A stretch of DNA of 35,685 nt from an uncultured Prevotellaceae bacterium (GCA_946406435.1 CAMJKP010000034.1:1-35685); one strand, 5' to 3'; counted from the stretch's first letter, positions 17,956 to 26,511 are shown. Numbers and translations are program-made. Notes: generated by a model from the letters alone, not told the origin.

Positions 17956-20007
17956 ATGGCAACGAAAAAGAAAACAAGCGTTAAGGCTATTGCCCCAAAG
18001 CATATCGGTATCGTAGCTAATGACCCATGGCTTGAGCCTTACGAGGATGCTATTCGTGGACGTCATGACCATGCCGTATGGATGGAGAAAGAGCTTACCA
18101 ATCAGGGTAAGATGTCTCTGTCAGACTTCGCAAACGGTCATGAATACTATGGTCTGCATCGTGATGATAAGGGCAAGTGGATATTCCGCGAGTGGGCACC
18201 TAATGCTACAGCCATATATCTTATCGGTGATTTCAACGGTTGGAAGGAAGATGCTAAGTTTGCTGCCAAGCGTGTGAAGAACACGGGTAACTGGGAACTG
18301 AAACTTCCTGCCAAGGCTTTGGCGCATGGTCAGTTGTATAAGATGTCTGTACATTGGGATGGTGGTCAGGGAGAGCGTATTCCTGCATGGTGTCGTCGAG
18401 TTGTACAGGATTCTGAGACAAAGATATTCTCCGCACAGGTGTGGGCTCCTGAGCAGCCTTACGTATGGAAGAAGAAAACCTTCAAGCCTAACACCGCTCC
18501 TCTGCTCATCTACGAGGCTCATATCGGAATGGCGCAGGACGAGGAGAAGGTCGGTACATACACCGAGTTCAAGGATAAGATACTCCCACGTGTTATCAAG
18601 GCTGGATATAACTGCCTTCAGCTGATGGCTATTCAGGAGCATCCATACTATGGCTCTTTCGGCTATCACGTAAGCAGTTTCTTCGCACCTTCAAGCCGTT
18701 TCGGTACTCCTGAGGAACTGAAGGCTCTTATTGACGAGGCTCACAAGAATGGTATTGCAGTCATTATGGATCTTGTTCAGTCTCACGCAGTAAAGAATGA
18801 GAACGAGGGGCTTGGCAACCTTTGCGGAGATCCTAACCAGTTCTTTTATCCTGGCGACAGAAGAGAGCATAACCAGTGGGATTCTCTCTGTTTCGACTAT
18901 GGCAAGCATGAGGTTATCCACTTCCTGCTATCTAACTGCAAATACTGGCTTACGGAGTTCCATTTCGATGGTTTCCGCTTTGATGGAGTGACCTCTATGC
19001 TCTATTATAACCATGGTCTGGGCATTGATTTCTGTGGCTATGGCGACTATTTCAACGGAGGTCAGGATGATAATGCCATGTGCTATCTTGCTCTTTCAAA
19101 TAAGCTCATCCATGAGGTGAACAAGAACGCCATAACCATTGCCGAGGAGATGTCGGGCATGCCGGGCTTGGCTGCGAAGTTCGCAGACGGAGGCATGGGC
19201 TTCGACTATCGTCTGGCTATGGGCATCCCTGACTACTGGATTAAGATGATTAAGGAGAAGAGGGATGAAGACTGGGGCGTATTTGATATCTTCTGGAAGT
19301 TGACCGATCGCCGTCAGGATGAAAAGACGATATCTTACGCGGAATCGCATGATCAGGCACTTGTAGGCGACAAGACAATAGTGTTCCGACTCATAGATGC
19401 CGATATGTACTGGCATTTCAAGAAGGGTGACGAGAATGATGTGGCAACGCGCGGTATCGCCCTCCATAAGATGATACGTCTTGTGACTGCCTCTACCATC
19501 AATGGCGGCTACCTCAACTTCATGGGTAACGAATGGGGGCATCCAGAATGGATAGACTTCCCACGTGAAGGCAACGGATGGAGCTATAAGTATGCTCGCC
19601 GTCAGTGGAATCTTGTGGACAATAAGGAACTTTGCTATCATTGGCTTGGCGACTTTGACCGCAAGATGATGGAGGTGATAAAGAGCGAGAAGAATTTCAA
19701 CCTGACTCCTGTGATTGAGATTTGGCATAATGACGGAGATCAGGTGCTTGCTTTCTCTCGTGGAGATTTGATTTTCGTGTTCAACTTCTCTCCTTGCACC
19801 TCGTTCACAGACTATGGTTTCCTCGTTCCTACGGGCGCTTATAGCGTGGTGCTCAATACAGATGCAAAGGAGTTCGGTGGTAATGGCTTTGCCGATGATT
19901 CCGTCGTTCACCTCACCAACTATGATGAGCTATACGTGAAGGATAAGAAGGAATGGCTCAAACTCTACATCCCTGCAAGGTCAGCAGTGGTGTTAAGGAG
20001 GAATTAA
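17956..20007 (+). CDS. glgB: 1,4-alpha-glucan branching enzyme (eukaryote-like GH13_8 type)
   Basis: The enzyme makes alpha-1,6 branches in glycogen. It has 683 residues. An N-terminal CBM48 domain (about 55-150, FREWAPNATAIYLIGDFNGW) precedes the GH13 catalytic barrel. The barrel shows VIMDLVQSH, the nucleophile Asp343 in FRFDGVTSM, the acid Glu397 in IAEEMSGMPG and Asp466 in ESHDQ. A C-terminal beta domain ends the protein. The motifs and the length follow the subfamily of plant and animal branching enzymes (GBE1-like) rather than E. coli GlgB. No other glycogen gene is adjacent. A perfect 38-bp inverted-repeat element begins one base after the stop codon. Confidence 0.95.
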   Translation: MATKKKTSVKAIAPKHIGIVANDPWLEPYEDAIRGRHDHAVWMEKELTNQGKMSLSDFANGHEYYGLHRDDKGKWIFREWAPNATAIYLIGDFNGWKEDAKFAAKRVKNTGNWELKLPAKALAHGQLYKMSVHWDGGQGERIPAWCRRVVQDSETKIFSAQVWAPEQPYVWKKKTFKPNTAPLLIYEAHIGMAQDEEKVGTYTEFKDKILPRVIKAGYNCLQLMAIQEHPYYGSFGYHVSSFFAPSSRFGTPEELKALIDEAHKNGIAVIMDLVQSHAVKNENEGLGNLCGDPNQFFYPGDRREHNQWDSLCFDYGKHEVIHFLLSNCKYWLTEFHFDGFRFDGVTSMLYYNHGLGIDFCGYGDYFNGGQDDNAMCYLALSNKLIHEVNKNAITIAEEMSGMPGLAAKFADGGMGFDYRLAMGIPDYWIKMIKEKRDEDWGVFDIFWKLTDRRQDEKTISYAESHDQALVGDKTIVFRLIDADMYWHFKKGDENDVATRGIALHKMIRLVTASTINGGYLNFMGNEWGHPEWIDFPREGNGWSYKYARRQWNLVDNKELCYHWLGDFDRKMMEVIKSEKNFNLTPVIEIWHNDGDQVLAFSRGDLIFVFNFSPCTSFTDYGFLVPTGAYSVVLNTDAKEFGGNGFADDSVVHLTNYDELYVKDKKEWLKLYIPARSAVVLRRN

Positions 20008-20008
20008 C

Positions 20009-20143
20009 GGCCTCTCCCCCCGCCCTCCCCCGTAGGGAGGGAGCCGGAGTGCGAAAGGCTAAATTGATATAAAAATAAGATTGTAACAATCCCCTATTGC
20101 CGAATCGGCTCCCTCCCTACGGGGGAGGGCGGGGGGAGAGGCC
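20009..20143. repeat. Perfect 38-bp inverted repeat, 135-bp snap-back element
   Basis: Arms 20009-20046 and 20106-20143 are exact reverse complements (38 of 38) around a 59-nt AT-rich centre. Each arm is C/G-rich (GGCCTCTCCCCCCGCCC) and contains a small internal CCCTCCCCCGTAGGGAGGG hairpin. It fills almost the whole space between glgB and the next gene, ending 6 nt before that start codon. Confidence 0.97.
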
Positions 20144-20149
20144 TTTAGT

Positions 20150-21433
20150 ATGGCAAAAAGTACTCAAAGTAGCACCACCACGATACGCGTGGTGTGTGCT
20201 ATTATGTTTCTGATATTTGTATTCTTGTATGTGTACAGCTATCTGGCAGATATGTTGGCATTAGCTCAGCATGTCTGGTCGGGAGGTGAGACACATTATA
20301 ATTCTTTGATTGGTGCTGTGCTTATCACGGTTGTGCTCTATCTTATTCATGTAGGAGTTAATGCAGTCGTAAAGTTACCGCATCGAGCTTTCTCATTGTC
20401 TTTTGCTCCATCGCTGATATTGCTTGGCGTGTTGTCAAGTGCGACGTTACAGCCGGATAATTCTGTTTCTTTTGTCTTCTCTGCTGTCGTGGCATGTATA
20501 TTACTTACCTTTGTAGCTGTAGCTATGAAACTATTGAGTGACTATGCGCCATGCGAGAGCAAGTTACATGGAGGAACGTCGGTGGTTTCGCTTGTGGCAT
20601 GGTATAACTACGGACTTCTTGCCACGCTCTTCTTCGTTACCTTTTGCATGGGAAACAATGACCGTTATCTGCATTCCACGCTTAGGATGGAGCATAGCAT
20701 TATGGACGGGCATTATGACTCTGCACTTGACGTGGCTTCAACAGATGGTAATGCTTCTATGACCATGCTTCGTGCCTACGCTCTCAGCAGGCAGAATGAG
20801 CTTGGTGAGCGATTGTTTGAGTATCCGGTTTCCGGTGGTTCTCATGCCTTGCTGCCATCAAGAAGCACTCATACAATGTTGATGCCCGATAGCCTTTTCT
20901 GGCGTAATATAGGCGGTTATCCACGTGCAGAGGTAAAGGATGTAAGGCATTTTCTTCGTGTGCTTCAAAAAAAGAATATGGCACGTCCGAGTGTTGACGA
21001 TTATATGCTTACCGCCTGTCTTCTTGATAAGGACTTGAAAGGTTTTGCAAGGGAGATTGTAAAGGTGTATGATTTCCGCACTCAGCAGGAGAAGGATGAG
21101 GAGTTGACTAATATAATAAAGAAGCGCAAGAAACTAGCCCGTCTTATAGGTGAACAGGAGGCTAATGACTCTATTCCAATGCCAAAGGCAGTTTCTCCTT
21201 CAGGCGTTAAGATGAAATCGCCTGACGAGCTTCCAAAACACTATCGCGAGGCTCTTGTGCTATATACGCATCTCTTCTCACAACGGGAGCTGGTGTATGC
21301 CAATAGTGCTACAGAGACCGACTATAAGGAGTTCCAGAAGCTTATGCGGTCAAAGCGTAAAACCCAGGCAGAGCATGATAATGCCCTTAAAACCGCTTAC
21401 TTCGGCACTTACTGGTGGTATTACTTCAAGTAA
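20150..21433 (+). CDS. Membrane protein of unknown function (DUF6057-like)
   Basis: A 427-residue protein with about five membrane helices in the first 190 residues (near 12-32, 45-65, 80-98, 105-125 and 145-165). A soluble C-terminal part follows, with helix-rich stretches such as DVRHFLRVLQKKN and a charged segment about 320-345. The opening, ending SYLADMLALAQHVWSGGETHYN, recalls Bacteroidales DUF6057 proteins, but I state that from memory and with caution. No catalytic motif is seen. The start ATG lies only 6 nt beyond the right arm of the inverted-repeat element, so the native upstream region has been replaced or is very short. A terminator follows at 21454. Confidence 0.75.
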   Translation: MAKSTQSSTTTIRVVCAIMFLIFVFLYVYSYLADMLALAQHVWSGGETHYNSLIGAVLITVVLYLIHVGVNAVVKLPHRAFSLSFAPSLILLGVLSSATLQPDNSVSFVFSAVVACILLTFVAVAMKLLSDYAPCESKLHGGTSVVSLVAWYNYGLLATLFFVTFCMGNNDRYLHSTLRMEHSIMDGHYDSALDVASTDGNASMTMLRAYALSRQNELGERLFEYPVSGGSHALLPSRSTHTMLMPDSLFWRNIGGYPRAEVKDVRHFLRVLQKKNMARPSVDDYMLTACLLDKDLKGFAREIVKVYDFRTQQEKDEELTNIIKKRKKLARLIGEQEANDSIPMPKAVSPSGVKMKSPDELPKHYREALVLYTHLFSQRELVYANSATETDYKEFQKLMRSKRKTQAEHDNALKTAYFGTYWWYYFK

Positions 21434-21453
21434 CATACCAATAGATATAAAAC

Positions 21454-21496
21454 AAAGAGTGAAGATTCTTTATTGCTAAGAATCCTCACTCTTTTC
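21454..21496. terminator. Bidirectional terminator between convergent genes
   Basis: A 17-bp stem with one mismatch (AAAGAGTGAAGATTCTT, 21454-21470, with 21478-21494) closes a 7-nt loop. T-rich sequence follows on the plus strand. It separates the membrane protein gene from the oppositely transcribed decarboxylase beta gene. Confidence 0.85.
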
Positions 21497-21515
21497 TTTT
21501 TCACTCCTGACTCAA

Positions 21516-22670
21516 TTATGAGAGGAAACCGAGAAGCGTACCTGCTGCAACGGCAGAACCGATAACACCTGCTACGTTAGGGCCCATAGCGTGCATGAGC
21601 AGGAAGTTCTTGCGGTCGTACTCAAGGCCGAGGTTGTTTGAGATACGTGCAGCCATTGGTACGGCACTCACACCAGCATTACCGATGAGAGGGTTGATCT
21701 TATTGTCTTTTGACAAGAACAGGTTCATCAGTTTCACGAAGCATACACCACTTGCAGTTGCAATGATGAATGCACATGCACCGATAGCGAAGATGCCGAC
21801 TGTGCTGAGCGTTAGGAACTCAGAAGCCTGTGTTGAGCATCCAACGGTAAGACCGAGGAGTATTACAACGGCATTGTTGAGTGAGTTGGTTGCAGTATCG
21901 ACCAAACGGTTTGTCTTTCCACATTCCTTTAGCAGATTTCCGAAGAAGAGCATACCAAGCAATGGGAGACCTGACGGCACGATGAATGTTGTCACGATCA
22001 ATCCGAGGATAGGGAAGAGAATCTTCTCTGTCTTTGATACTTGGCGAGCTGGCTTCATGCGGATGAGACGCTCTTTCTTTGTGGTGAGAATACGCATGAT
22101 GAAAGGCTGGATGACAGGGACTAGAGCCATGTATGAATATGCACAGACGGCAATAGCACCCATAAGGTTTGGACTCACCTTCGATGACAGGAAGATAGCC
22201 GTAGGACCATCTGCACCACCTATGATGGCAATACCAGCAGCCTGATTAGGCTCAAAGCCCATGGCAAGAGCTGCCATATATGCTCCGAAGATACCAAACT
22301 GTGCTGCTGCTCCAATAAGGATAAGCTTCGGGTTGGCTATGAGTGCGGAGAAGTCGGTCATAGCGCCTATGCCGAGGAATACGAGTGGCGGGTACCAGCC
22401 TTGTCGTACGCCTTGGTAGAAGATGTTTAGTACGGAGTTGTCCTCGTAGAGACCAATCTCGAGTCCGGCAGCACGGAACGGAATGTTACCGAGGATGATG
22501 CCGAGTCCGATTGGTACGAGCAGTAGAGGCTCGAAGTCTTTCTTGATGGCGAGCCAAAGCAGGAGGCATCCCACGAGGATCATGATGAGGTTGCCCCATG
22601 TGGCGTTGGCGAAGCCTGTGTATGTAAGGAACTCGTTGAAGTTCGATACGATGAATTCTGTAAAACTCAT
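21516..22670 (-). CDS. Sodium-pumping decarboxylase beta subunit (OadB/MmdB family)
   Basis: This is the membrane subunit that decarboxylates carboxybiotin and exports sodium. It has 384 residues with about ten membrane helices. The family motifs GGADGPTAIFLSSK (with the Asp that is essential in OadB) and NAGVSAVPMAARISN are intact, as is the ending HAMGPNVAGVIGSAVAAGTLL. Members serve oxaloacetate, methylmalonyl-CoA or glutaconyl-CoA decarboxylases. Nearby mutAB favour methylmalonyl-CoA. It is the last gene of a minus-strand set (gamma-like, biotin carrier, beta). The gap to the biotin carrier gene is occupied by a GC-rich inverted-repeat element. Confidence 0.94.
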   Translation of the reverse strand: MSFTEFIVSNFNEFLTYTGFANATWGNLIMILVGCLLLWLAIKKDFEPLLLVPIGLGIILGNIPFRAAGLEIGLYEDNSVLNIFYQGVRQGWYPPLVFLGIGAMTDFSALIANPKLILIGAAAQFGIFGAYMAALAMGFEPNQAAGIAIIGGADGPTAIFLSSKVSPNLMGAIAVCAYSYMALVPVIQPFIMRILTTKKERLIRMKPARQVSKTEKILFPILGLIVTTFIVPSGLPLLGMLFFGNLLKECGKTNRLVDTATNSLNNAVVILLGLTVGCSTQASEFLTLSTVGIFAIGACAFIIATASGVCFVKLMNLFLSKDNKINPLIGNAGVSAVPMAARISNNLGLEYDRKNFLLMHAMGPNVAGVIGSAVAAGTLLGFLS

Positions 22671-22685
22671 AAGAATACTAATAAA

Positions 22686-22830
22686 AGACCCACCCCCTTG
22701 CCCCTCCCGTAAAGGGAGGGGAGTGGTTACACTTATATGCTAAAGATGAGTGGGCATAAGGTTACGATTCTTTAATGTTTATCTCTGTAATTACTCCCTC
22801 CCATTTACGGGGAGGGTTGGGGGTGGGTCT
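22686..22830. repeat. GC-rich snap-back element between the beta and biotin-carrier genes
   Basis: The outer arms (AGACCCACCCCC at 22686 and GGGGGTGGGTCT ending 22830) continue inward as CCCCTCCCgtaaaGGGAGGGG and CTCCCTCCcatttacGGGGAGGG, so each arm also folds alone. The centre of about 55 nt is AT-rich. The element starts 2 nt after the biotin-carrier stop codon (in the minus direction) and ends 15 nt before the next start. The copy at 23300-23443 is a close relative. Confidence 0.92.
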
Positions 22831-22832
22831 GT

Positions 22833-23282
22833 TTACCCAATAGTAACAAGCGCTGCTCCCTCCATTACTGTGTCGCCTTTGCTGACGAGAACAGAGGTGA
22901 CGGTACCGGATGTCTCAGCCTCGATGTTGTTCTGCATCTTCATGGCTTCGAGCACGATGACGGTATCGCCGATGGCAACGGCATCGCCCACCTTGACAGG
23001 AATCTCGGTGATGGTGCCAGGGAGAGGTGCAACGACCTTTGCGCCACTACCAGCCTGAACAGGTGCTGGAGCAGGTTCGGGGGCAGGAGCCGAGCCAACG
23101 ACAGGTGCTGCTGCCGGTTTCTCTACCTTTACTTTCGTTATTTGCTTGCCTACAGAGATAGGCTGCTTGAGAATTACATCGAAGTCAATTCCGTTTACGT
23201 TGACCTTGGCGAGTGTTCCCTCAACCTCATTGATTTCTACATCGTAGTCAACGCCTTGTATTGTATATTGATATTTTGCCAT
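22833..23282 (-). CDS. Biotin carrier subunit of a sodium-pumping decarboxylase
   Basis: The biotinylated protein carries the carboxyl group from the carboxyltransferase to the membrane beta subunit. It has 149 residues: an N-terminal part (1-55), an Ala/Pro-rich flexible linker (about 56-80, PAPEPAPAPV) and a C-terminal biotinyl domain. The biotin site is Lys115 in EAMKMQNNIEA, and the PLPGTI turn leads into the domain. Size and layout fit MmdC/GcdC-type separate carriers rather than the long OadA fusion. A matching separate carboxyltransferase (alpha) gene should therefore exist, but it is not in this window. Confidence 0.93.
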   Translation of the reverse strand: MAKYQYTIQGVDYDVEINEVEGTLAKVNVNGIDFDVILKQPISVGKQITKVKVEKPAAAPVVGSAPAPEPAPAPVQAGSGAKVVAPLPGTITEIPVKVGDAVAIGDTVIVLEAMKMQNNIEAETSGTVTSVLVSKGDTVMEGAALVTIG

Positions 23283-23299
23283 AGTAAAATGCTAATTAA

Positions 23300-23443
23300 A
23301 GACCCACCCCCGTGCCCCTCCCATAAAGGGAGGGGAGTGGTTACAACTATTTAGCTAAAGAGGTAGGTCATATAGTTATTATTGAATGTTTATCTCTCTA
23401 ATTACTCCCCGCCCTTTATGGGAGGGGCTGAGTGTGGGGCTTT
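23300..23443. repeat. GC-rich snap-back element overlapping the gamma-like gene end
   Basis: This is a second copy of the 22686-22830 element. The left arm is 23300-23343 (GACCCACCCCCGTGCCCCTC) and the right arm 23400-23443, around an AT-rich centre. The right arm extends into the coding region of the gamma-like gene: the last seven or eight codons and the TAA stop (23416-23418) lie inside the element. Confidence 0.9.
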
Positions 23444-24420
23444 TTGTCCGGCACTGGCGTACCAGCTCCGAGGGAAGACCAAGAGGTTTGTCGTGGCTTG
23501 ATGGTGATGATGCCACTCTCTATATCGTGTACGTCATCGGCATATTGCTTGAGAGCCATAGCGATGACGGCGATATATGTTTCCTTGGAGATACCCTTCG
23601 ACTTGAGACCGTCCTGAAGGATTACATTTGTCATGTGACCAACCTCAACGATAACCTCACCAGTCTTTACTACAGGCTTGACAACAGGTTTGAGTGGGGT
23701 AGAGGTTGCCACCTTCTTAATCTTGCTCTTGTCGCGAAGTGCCCATCCGAGGATAGAGAAGAAGACATAGAGAAGGGCGAGACAGGTGAACACGATGCCC
23801 ATGGAGAGTACTGTGATGCCATAGCCGTGAGGGTCGTCGCGCTTGAGCATATCGACTTTTGACTCTGTAACCATGGTGTAGTTCTCGATGTCAGGCGTCA
23901 CCGTGTCAGGTGTCTTGATGGTCCATTCCTTTGAACCGTCTTTCACACGTGCATAGGAGTAGTTGGCCTTGAGAGCGGGGATTGACACAGAGTCGATAAG
24001 GTCTATGGCATTACCGTCATAGAGAGCAATCCACTGAGTGGTGCTGTCTGCCTTGACTGCAAGGTGCAGACCACCCTCCGCAGGGTTACTGTTTAGGTAG
24101 AACACTACGTGCTGACGGGCAGACAGAGCTGTACGACTCTCTCCGTTAGGGATGATAGTCATACGCTTCATGCGCTCGGGAGCACTCATCTTAGGATTGA
24201 GAACGGATTTGTCAGTGGTGATGTACATGCCTCTTACGTTGTACGAAGAGTAGGCTGTGTTTACAAGCTCTACCCACGGATCATGTTTACCGAACTCATC
24301 CTGGATACTGGCTGTGTTATGGGTAACGACCTCATTGATTTTGATATTCTTGGCACCTTGTGCCATCAATGAAGTGCATCCCACAAGCAACATACCGAGT
24401 ATGGACGCAATTTTTTTCAT
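23416..24420 (-). CDS. OadG-family gamma subunit with N-terminal lamin-tail-like domain
   Basis: The protein has 334 residues, far longer than the roughly 80-residue classical OadG. A signal peptide (MKKIASILGMLLVGCTSLMAQ) precedes an exported domain of about 140 residues (INEVVTHN, DPWVELVN, YNVRGMYITTD) that resembles a lamin-tail (LTD) domain. Around residues 200-226 a single membrane helix (YGITVLSMGIVFTCLALLYV) has the OadG/MmdD form, followed by a cytoplasmic tail with Lys/Pro/Val repeats and a helical segment. It would anchor and assemble the decarboxylase, with the LTD-like domain facing outward. The last residues (PHTQPLP) come from the inverted-repeat element, so the native C-terminus was probably a few residues different. 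I see no clear promoter in front. Confidence 0.85.
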   Translation of the reverse strand: MKKIASILGMLLVGCTSLMAQGAKNIKINEVVTHNTASIQDEFGKHDPWVELVNTAYSSYNVRGMYITTDKSVLNPKMSAPERMKRMTIIPNGESRTALSARQHVVFYLNSNPAEGGLHLAVKADSTTQWIALYDGNAIDLIDSVSIPALKANYSYARVKDGSKEWTIKTPDTVTPDIENYTMVTESKVDMLKRDDPHGYGITVLSMGIVFTCLALLYVFFSILGWALRDKSKIKKVATSTPLKPVVKPVVKTGEVIVEVGHMTNVILQDGLKSKGISKETYIAVIAMALKQYADDVHDIESGIITIKPRQTSWSSLGAGTPVPDKKPHTQPLP

Positions 24421-24537
24421 GATGTTTTGTGTATTGTTTAAGTAGTTTATAAATGTACTGTGTATATTGTCAATTCAGGTTTTTAGGTGTGTGATTCTGG
24501 TTGAATGATTAAAAGGCATTGTGTGATGTACAATTTA

Positions 24538-24673
24538 TTCGCTGAAGCTCATCAAGCTACGCAAGTTCCCATGTACAATTCACAAAGTGAAACGCAAAGA
24601 CGCAGAGTCGCAAAGCATACTAACGATTTGAAAGACATGATGCGAATACTTCGCGTCTTTGTGTCTTCGCGTT
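24538..24673. repeat. Dispersed repeats between two minus-strand genes
   Basis: 24538-24566 is a copy of the TTCGCTGAAGCTCATCA..GCAAGT element, flanked on both sides by TGTACAATT. 24591-24615 and 24649-24673 are inverted copies (AACGCAAAGACGC type) related to 970-995 and 1297-1322, followed by a T run at 24672-24678. Apart from these repeats the 24421-24689 gap shows no gene. Confidence 0.8.
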
Positions 24674-24689
24674 TTTTTCTTTTATGCTC

Positions 24690-26378
24690 TTAGCAGAAGA
24701 ACAGCACCACGATCTGGGCTGCAAAGATGCGGAGGAACATACTCAACGGATATACTGTAGAGTAACCGATTGAAGGAGCGTCCTTAGAGCATGATGCGTT
24801 GGCGTAAGCCAGTGCTGGTGGGTCGGTGTATGTACCTGCCAGCATACCCATGATTGTGAAGTAGTTGAACTTATAGCGGAGTCGTGCCAGAGTACCAATT
24901 ATCAATATTGGAATAATGGTGATGATGAAGCCTGTAAGGACATACAGCATTCCGTCACCGGCAACGACTGTGTTATAGAAGTTAGCACCCGCCTTGATTC
25001 CCACACTCGACAGGAATAGCACAAGGCCTATCTCTCGAAGGATAAGGTTGGCTGATGTGGTGGTATAGGTAACGAGCTTTACCTTATATCCATAGCGTCC
25101 AATGAGTATGGCAATAATCAGAGGACCGCCAGCAAGACCGAGCTTCAATGGAACAGGCATACCTGGGAGAGCGAAAGGAATGCTACCGAAGATAAGACCT
25201 ATGACGATACCAATGAAGATAGTCGCGATATTTGGATGGTCAAGACGCTTGATTGCGTTACCCATGAGGGTTGCCACGCGGTTTACAGAAACCTCTTCAC
25301 CTACAACCATTATGCGGTCGCCTACGAGCAATGGGAGGTCTGAAGAAGCGAACATTTCCATACCCTGACGGGTTACGCGGGTAACGTTTACGCCATAAAC
25401 GCTTGAGAAGTGGAGCTGTGCAGGAGTCTTACCATTGATAGAAGACTTTGTGATAACGATACGCTTACTTACCATCTGCTTGTTCTTCTCCTGTTCTTCA
25501 AATTCAGGAACTACGGTCTTTGTTCCTATGAAGGCAATGATAGCCTCAGCGTCAGCCTCTGCACAAACGATATATACCTTATCGCCCATTTCTAATGTCG
25601 TGCTACTCTTTGGAATGATGAGCTCTGTGCCACGAAGGATGCGAGAGCAAACGAAATCACGCTTCAGGAAGTCGTGAATCTCAAGTATTGTTCGGCCTGC
25701 AAGATACTCATTCTGCACGATGAGGTGCATGAGATAAGGCTTTGCCGCAGCGTTTGACTCATGAGCGTTGAGTTCTTCCTCTTCTTCCTCAAGCTTTACG
25801 CGACAGATGTAGCGGATAGCGATTGTTGCACAAATGATACCCACAACGCCAAGAGGGTAGGCACAGGCATATCCGTTAGCGATAGCTGGAACATTTCCGT
25901 CGGAGAAAATAGCTGTAAGTGCCTCATTTGCAGCACCAAGACCAGGGGTGTTGGTAACAGCTCCGTACATCGTACCTACCATCATCGGCAGATTGACAGG
26001 ATTTGAGGTGTCGAAGAAAATGTAATAGCATGCAAACATCACCAGTACGTTGAGGACAATGGTTGATGCTGCGAGAAGATTGAGCTTCACGCCTCCCTCA
26101 CGGAAGGATTCGAAGAAGCCTGGACCTACCTGAAGACCAATCATGAAAACGAACAGGATAAGACCGAAATCCTGTACGAATGTCAGAATGTTGGTTGGAG
26201 CAGTAAATCCAATGTGGCCGGCTACTATACCAGCGAAGAGAACGAATGTCACACCAAGTGAGATGCCTGCAATCTTCATCTTGCCAAGCAATACGCCAAT
26301 TGCAATAACAAGTGCATAGAGCAATGCGATGTGAGCTACGCTCTCTGAATTAGTGAAAAGATTTATAATCCAATCCAT
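24690..26378 (-). CDS. AspT/YidE-family transporter with two RCK_C domains
   Basis: The protein has 562 residues. Two sets of about five membrane helices (roughly 15-165 and 385-560) enclose two cytoplasmic RCK_C/TrkA-C-like domains (about 220-300 and 305-375; GDKVYIVCAEADAEAIIAF and VGDRIMVVGEEVSV). This is the layout of the aspartate:alanine exchanger family with E. coli YidE and YbjL. One family member, SucE of Corynebacterium, exports succinate, so export of succinate or another dicarboxylate is plausible given the divergent mutAB; this is inference. I start at the ATG at 26378. The longer frame to 26471 would run through the minus-strand -7 box at 26408-26416 and add 31 unlike residues. 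Confidence 0.88.
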   Translation of the reverse strand: MDWIINLFTNSESVAHIALLYALVIAIGVLLGKMKIAGISLGVTFVLFAGIVAGHIGFTAPTNILTFVQDFGLILFVFMIGLQVGPGFFESFREGGVKLNLLAASTIVLNVLVMFACYYIFFDTSNPVNLPMMVGTMYGAVTNTPGLGAANEALTAIFSDGNVPAIANGYACAYPLGVVGIICATIAIRYICRVKLEEEEEELNAHESNAAAKPYLMHLIVQNEYLAGRTILEIHDFLKRDFVCSRILRGTELIIPKSSTTLEMGDKVYIVCAEADAEAIIAFIGTKTVVPEFEEQEKNKQMVSKRIVITKSSINGKTPAQLHFSSVYGVNVTRVTRQGMEMFASSDLPLLVGDRIMVVGEEVSVNRVATLMGNAIKRLDHPNIATIFIGIVIGLIFGSIPFALPGMPVPLKLGLAGGPLIIAILIGRYGYKVKLVTYTTTSANLILREIGLVLFLSSVGIKAGANFYNTVVAGDGMLYVLTGFIITIIPILIIGTLARLRYKFNYFTIMGMLAGTYTDPPALAYANASCSKDAPSIGYSTVYPLSMFLRIFAAQIVVLFFC

Positions 26379-26407
26379 TGTGTTTTGTAAAATTTGAAAA
26401 TATAACT

Positions 26408-26416
26408 GCAAAGTTA
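26408..26416 (-). promoter_or_regulatory. Minus-strand -7 box for the transporter gene
   Basis: On the minus strand this reads TAACTTTGC, an exact TAnnTTTGC. The -33 region is not clear. It places transcription start near 26400, leaving a leader of about 25 nt and ruling out the ATG at 26471. Confidence 0.65.
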
Positions 26417-26511
26417 ATAAAAATACCTTATTATAATGCACGTTTACCCACTTTTTTTCAACAAAAAACATTTTTTCCTCTCATTTATTATCGTATAATA
26501 AAAAAATGTAT

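Noticed and set aside
19096..19911. 271-codon antisense frame inside glgB
   Set aside because: The glgB reading is complete, with all catalytic motifs; the opposite frame shows no recognisable domain.
20009..23443. GC-rich inverted repeats as insertion sequences
   Set aside because: There is no transposase ORF, and no clear target duplication can be established by eye; recorded as repeats only.
24690..26471. Longer transporter frame starting at 26471
   Set aside because: The first 31 residues do not resemble the family and the frame crosses a minus-strand -7 box; the ATG at 26378 starts the normal first helix.
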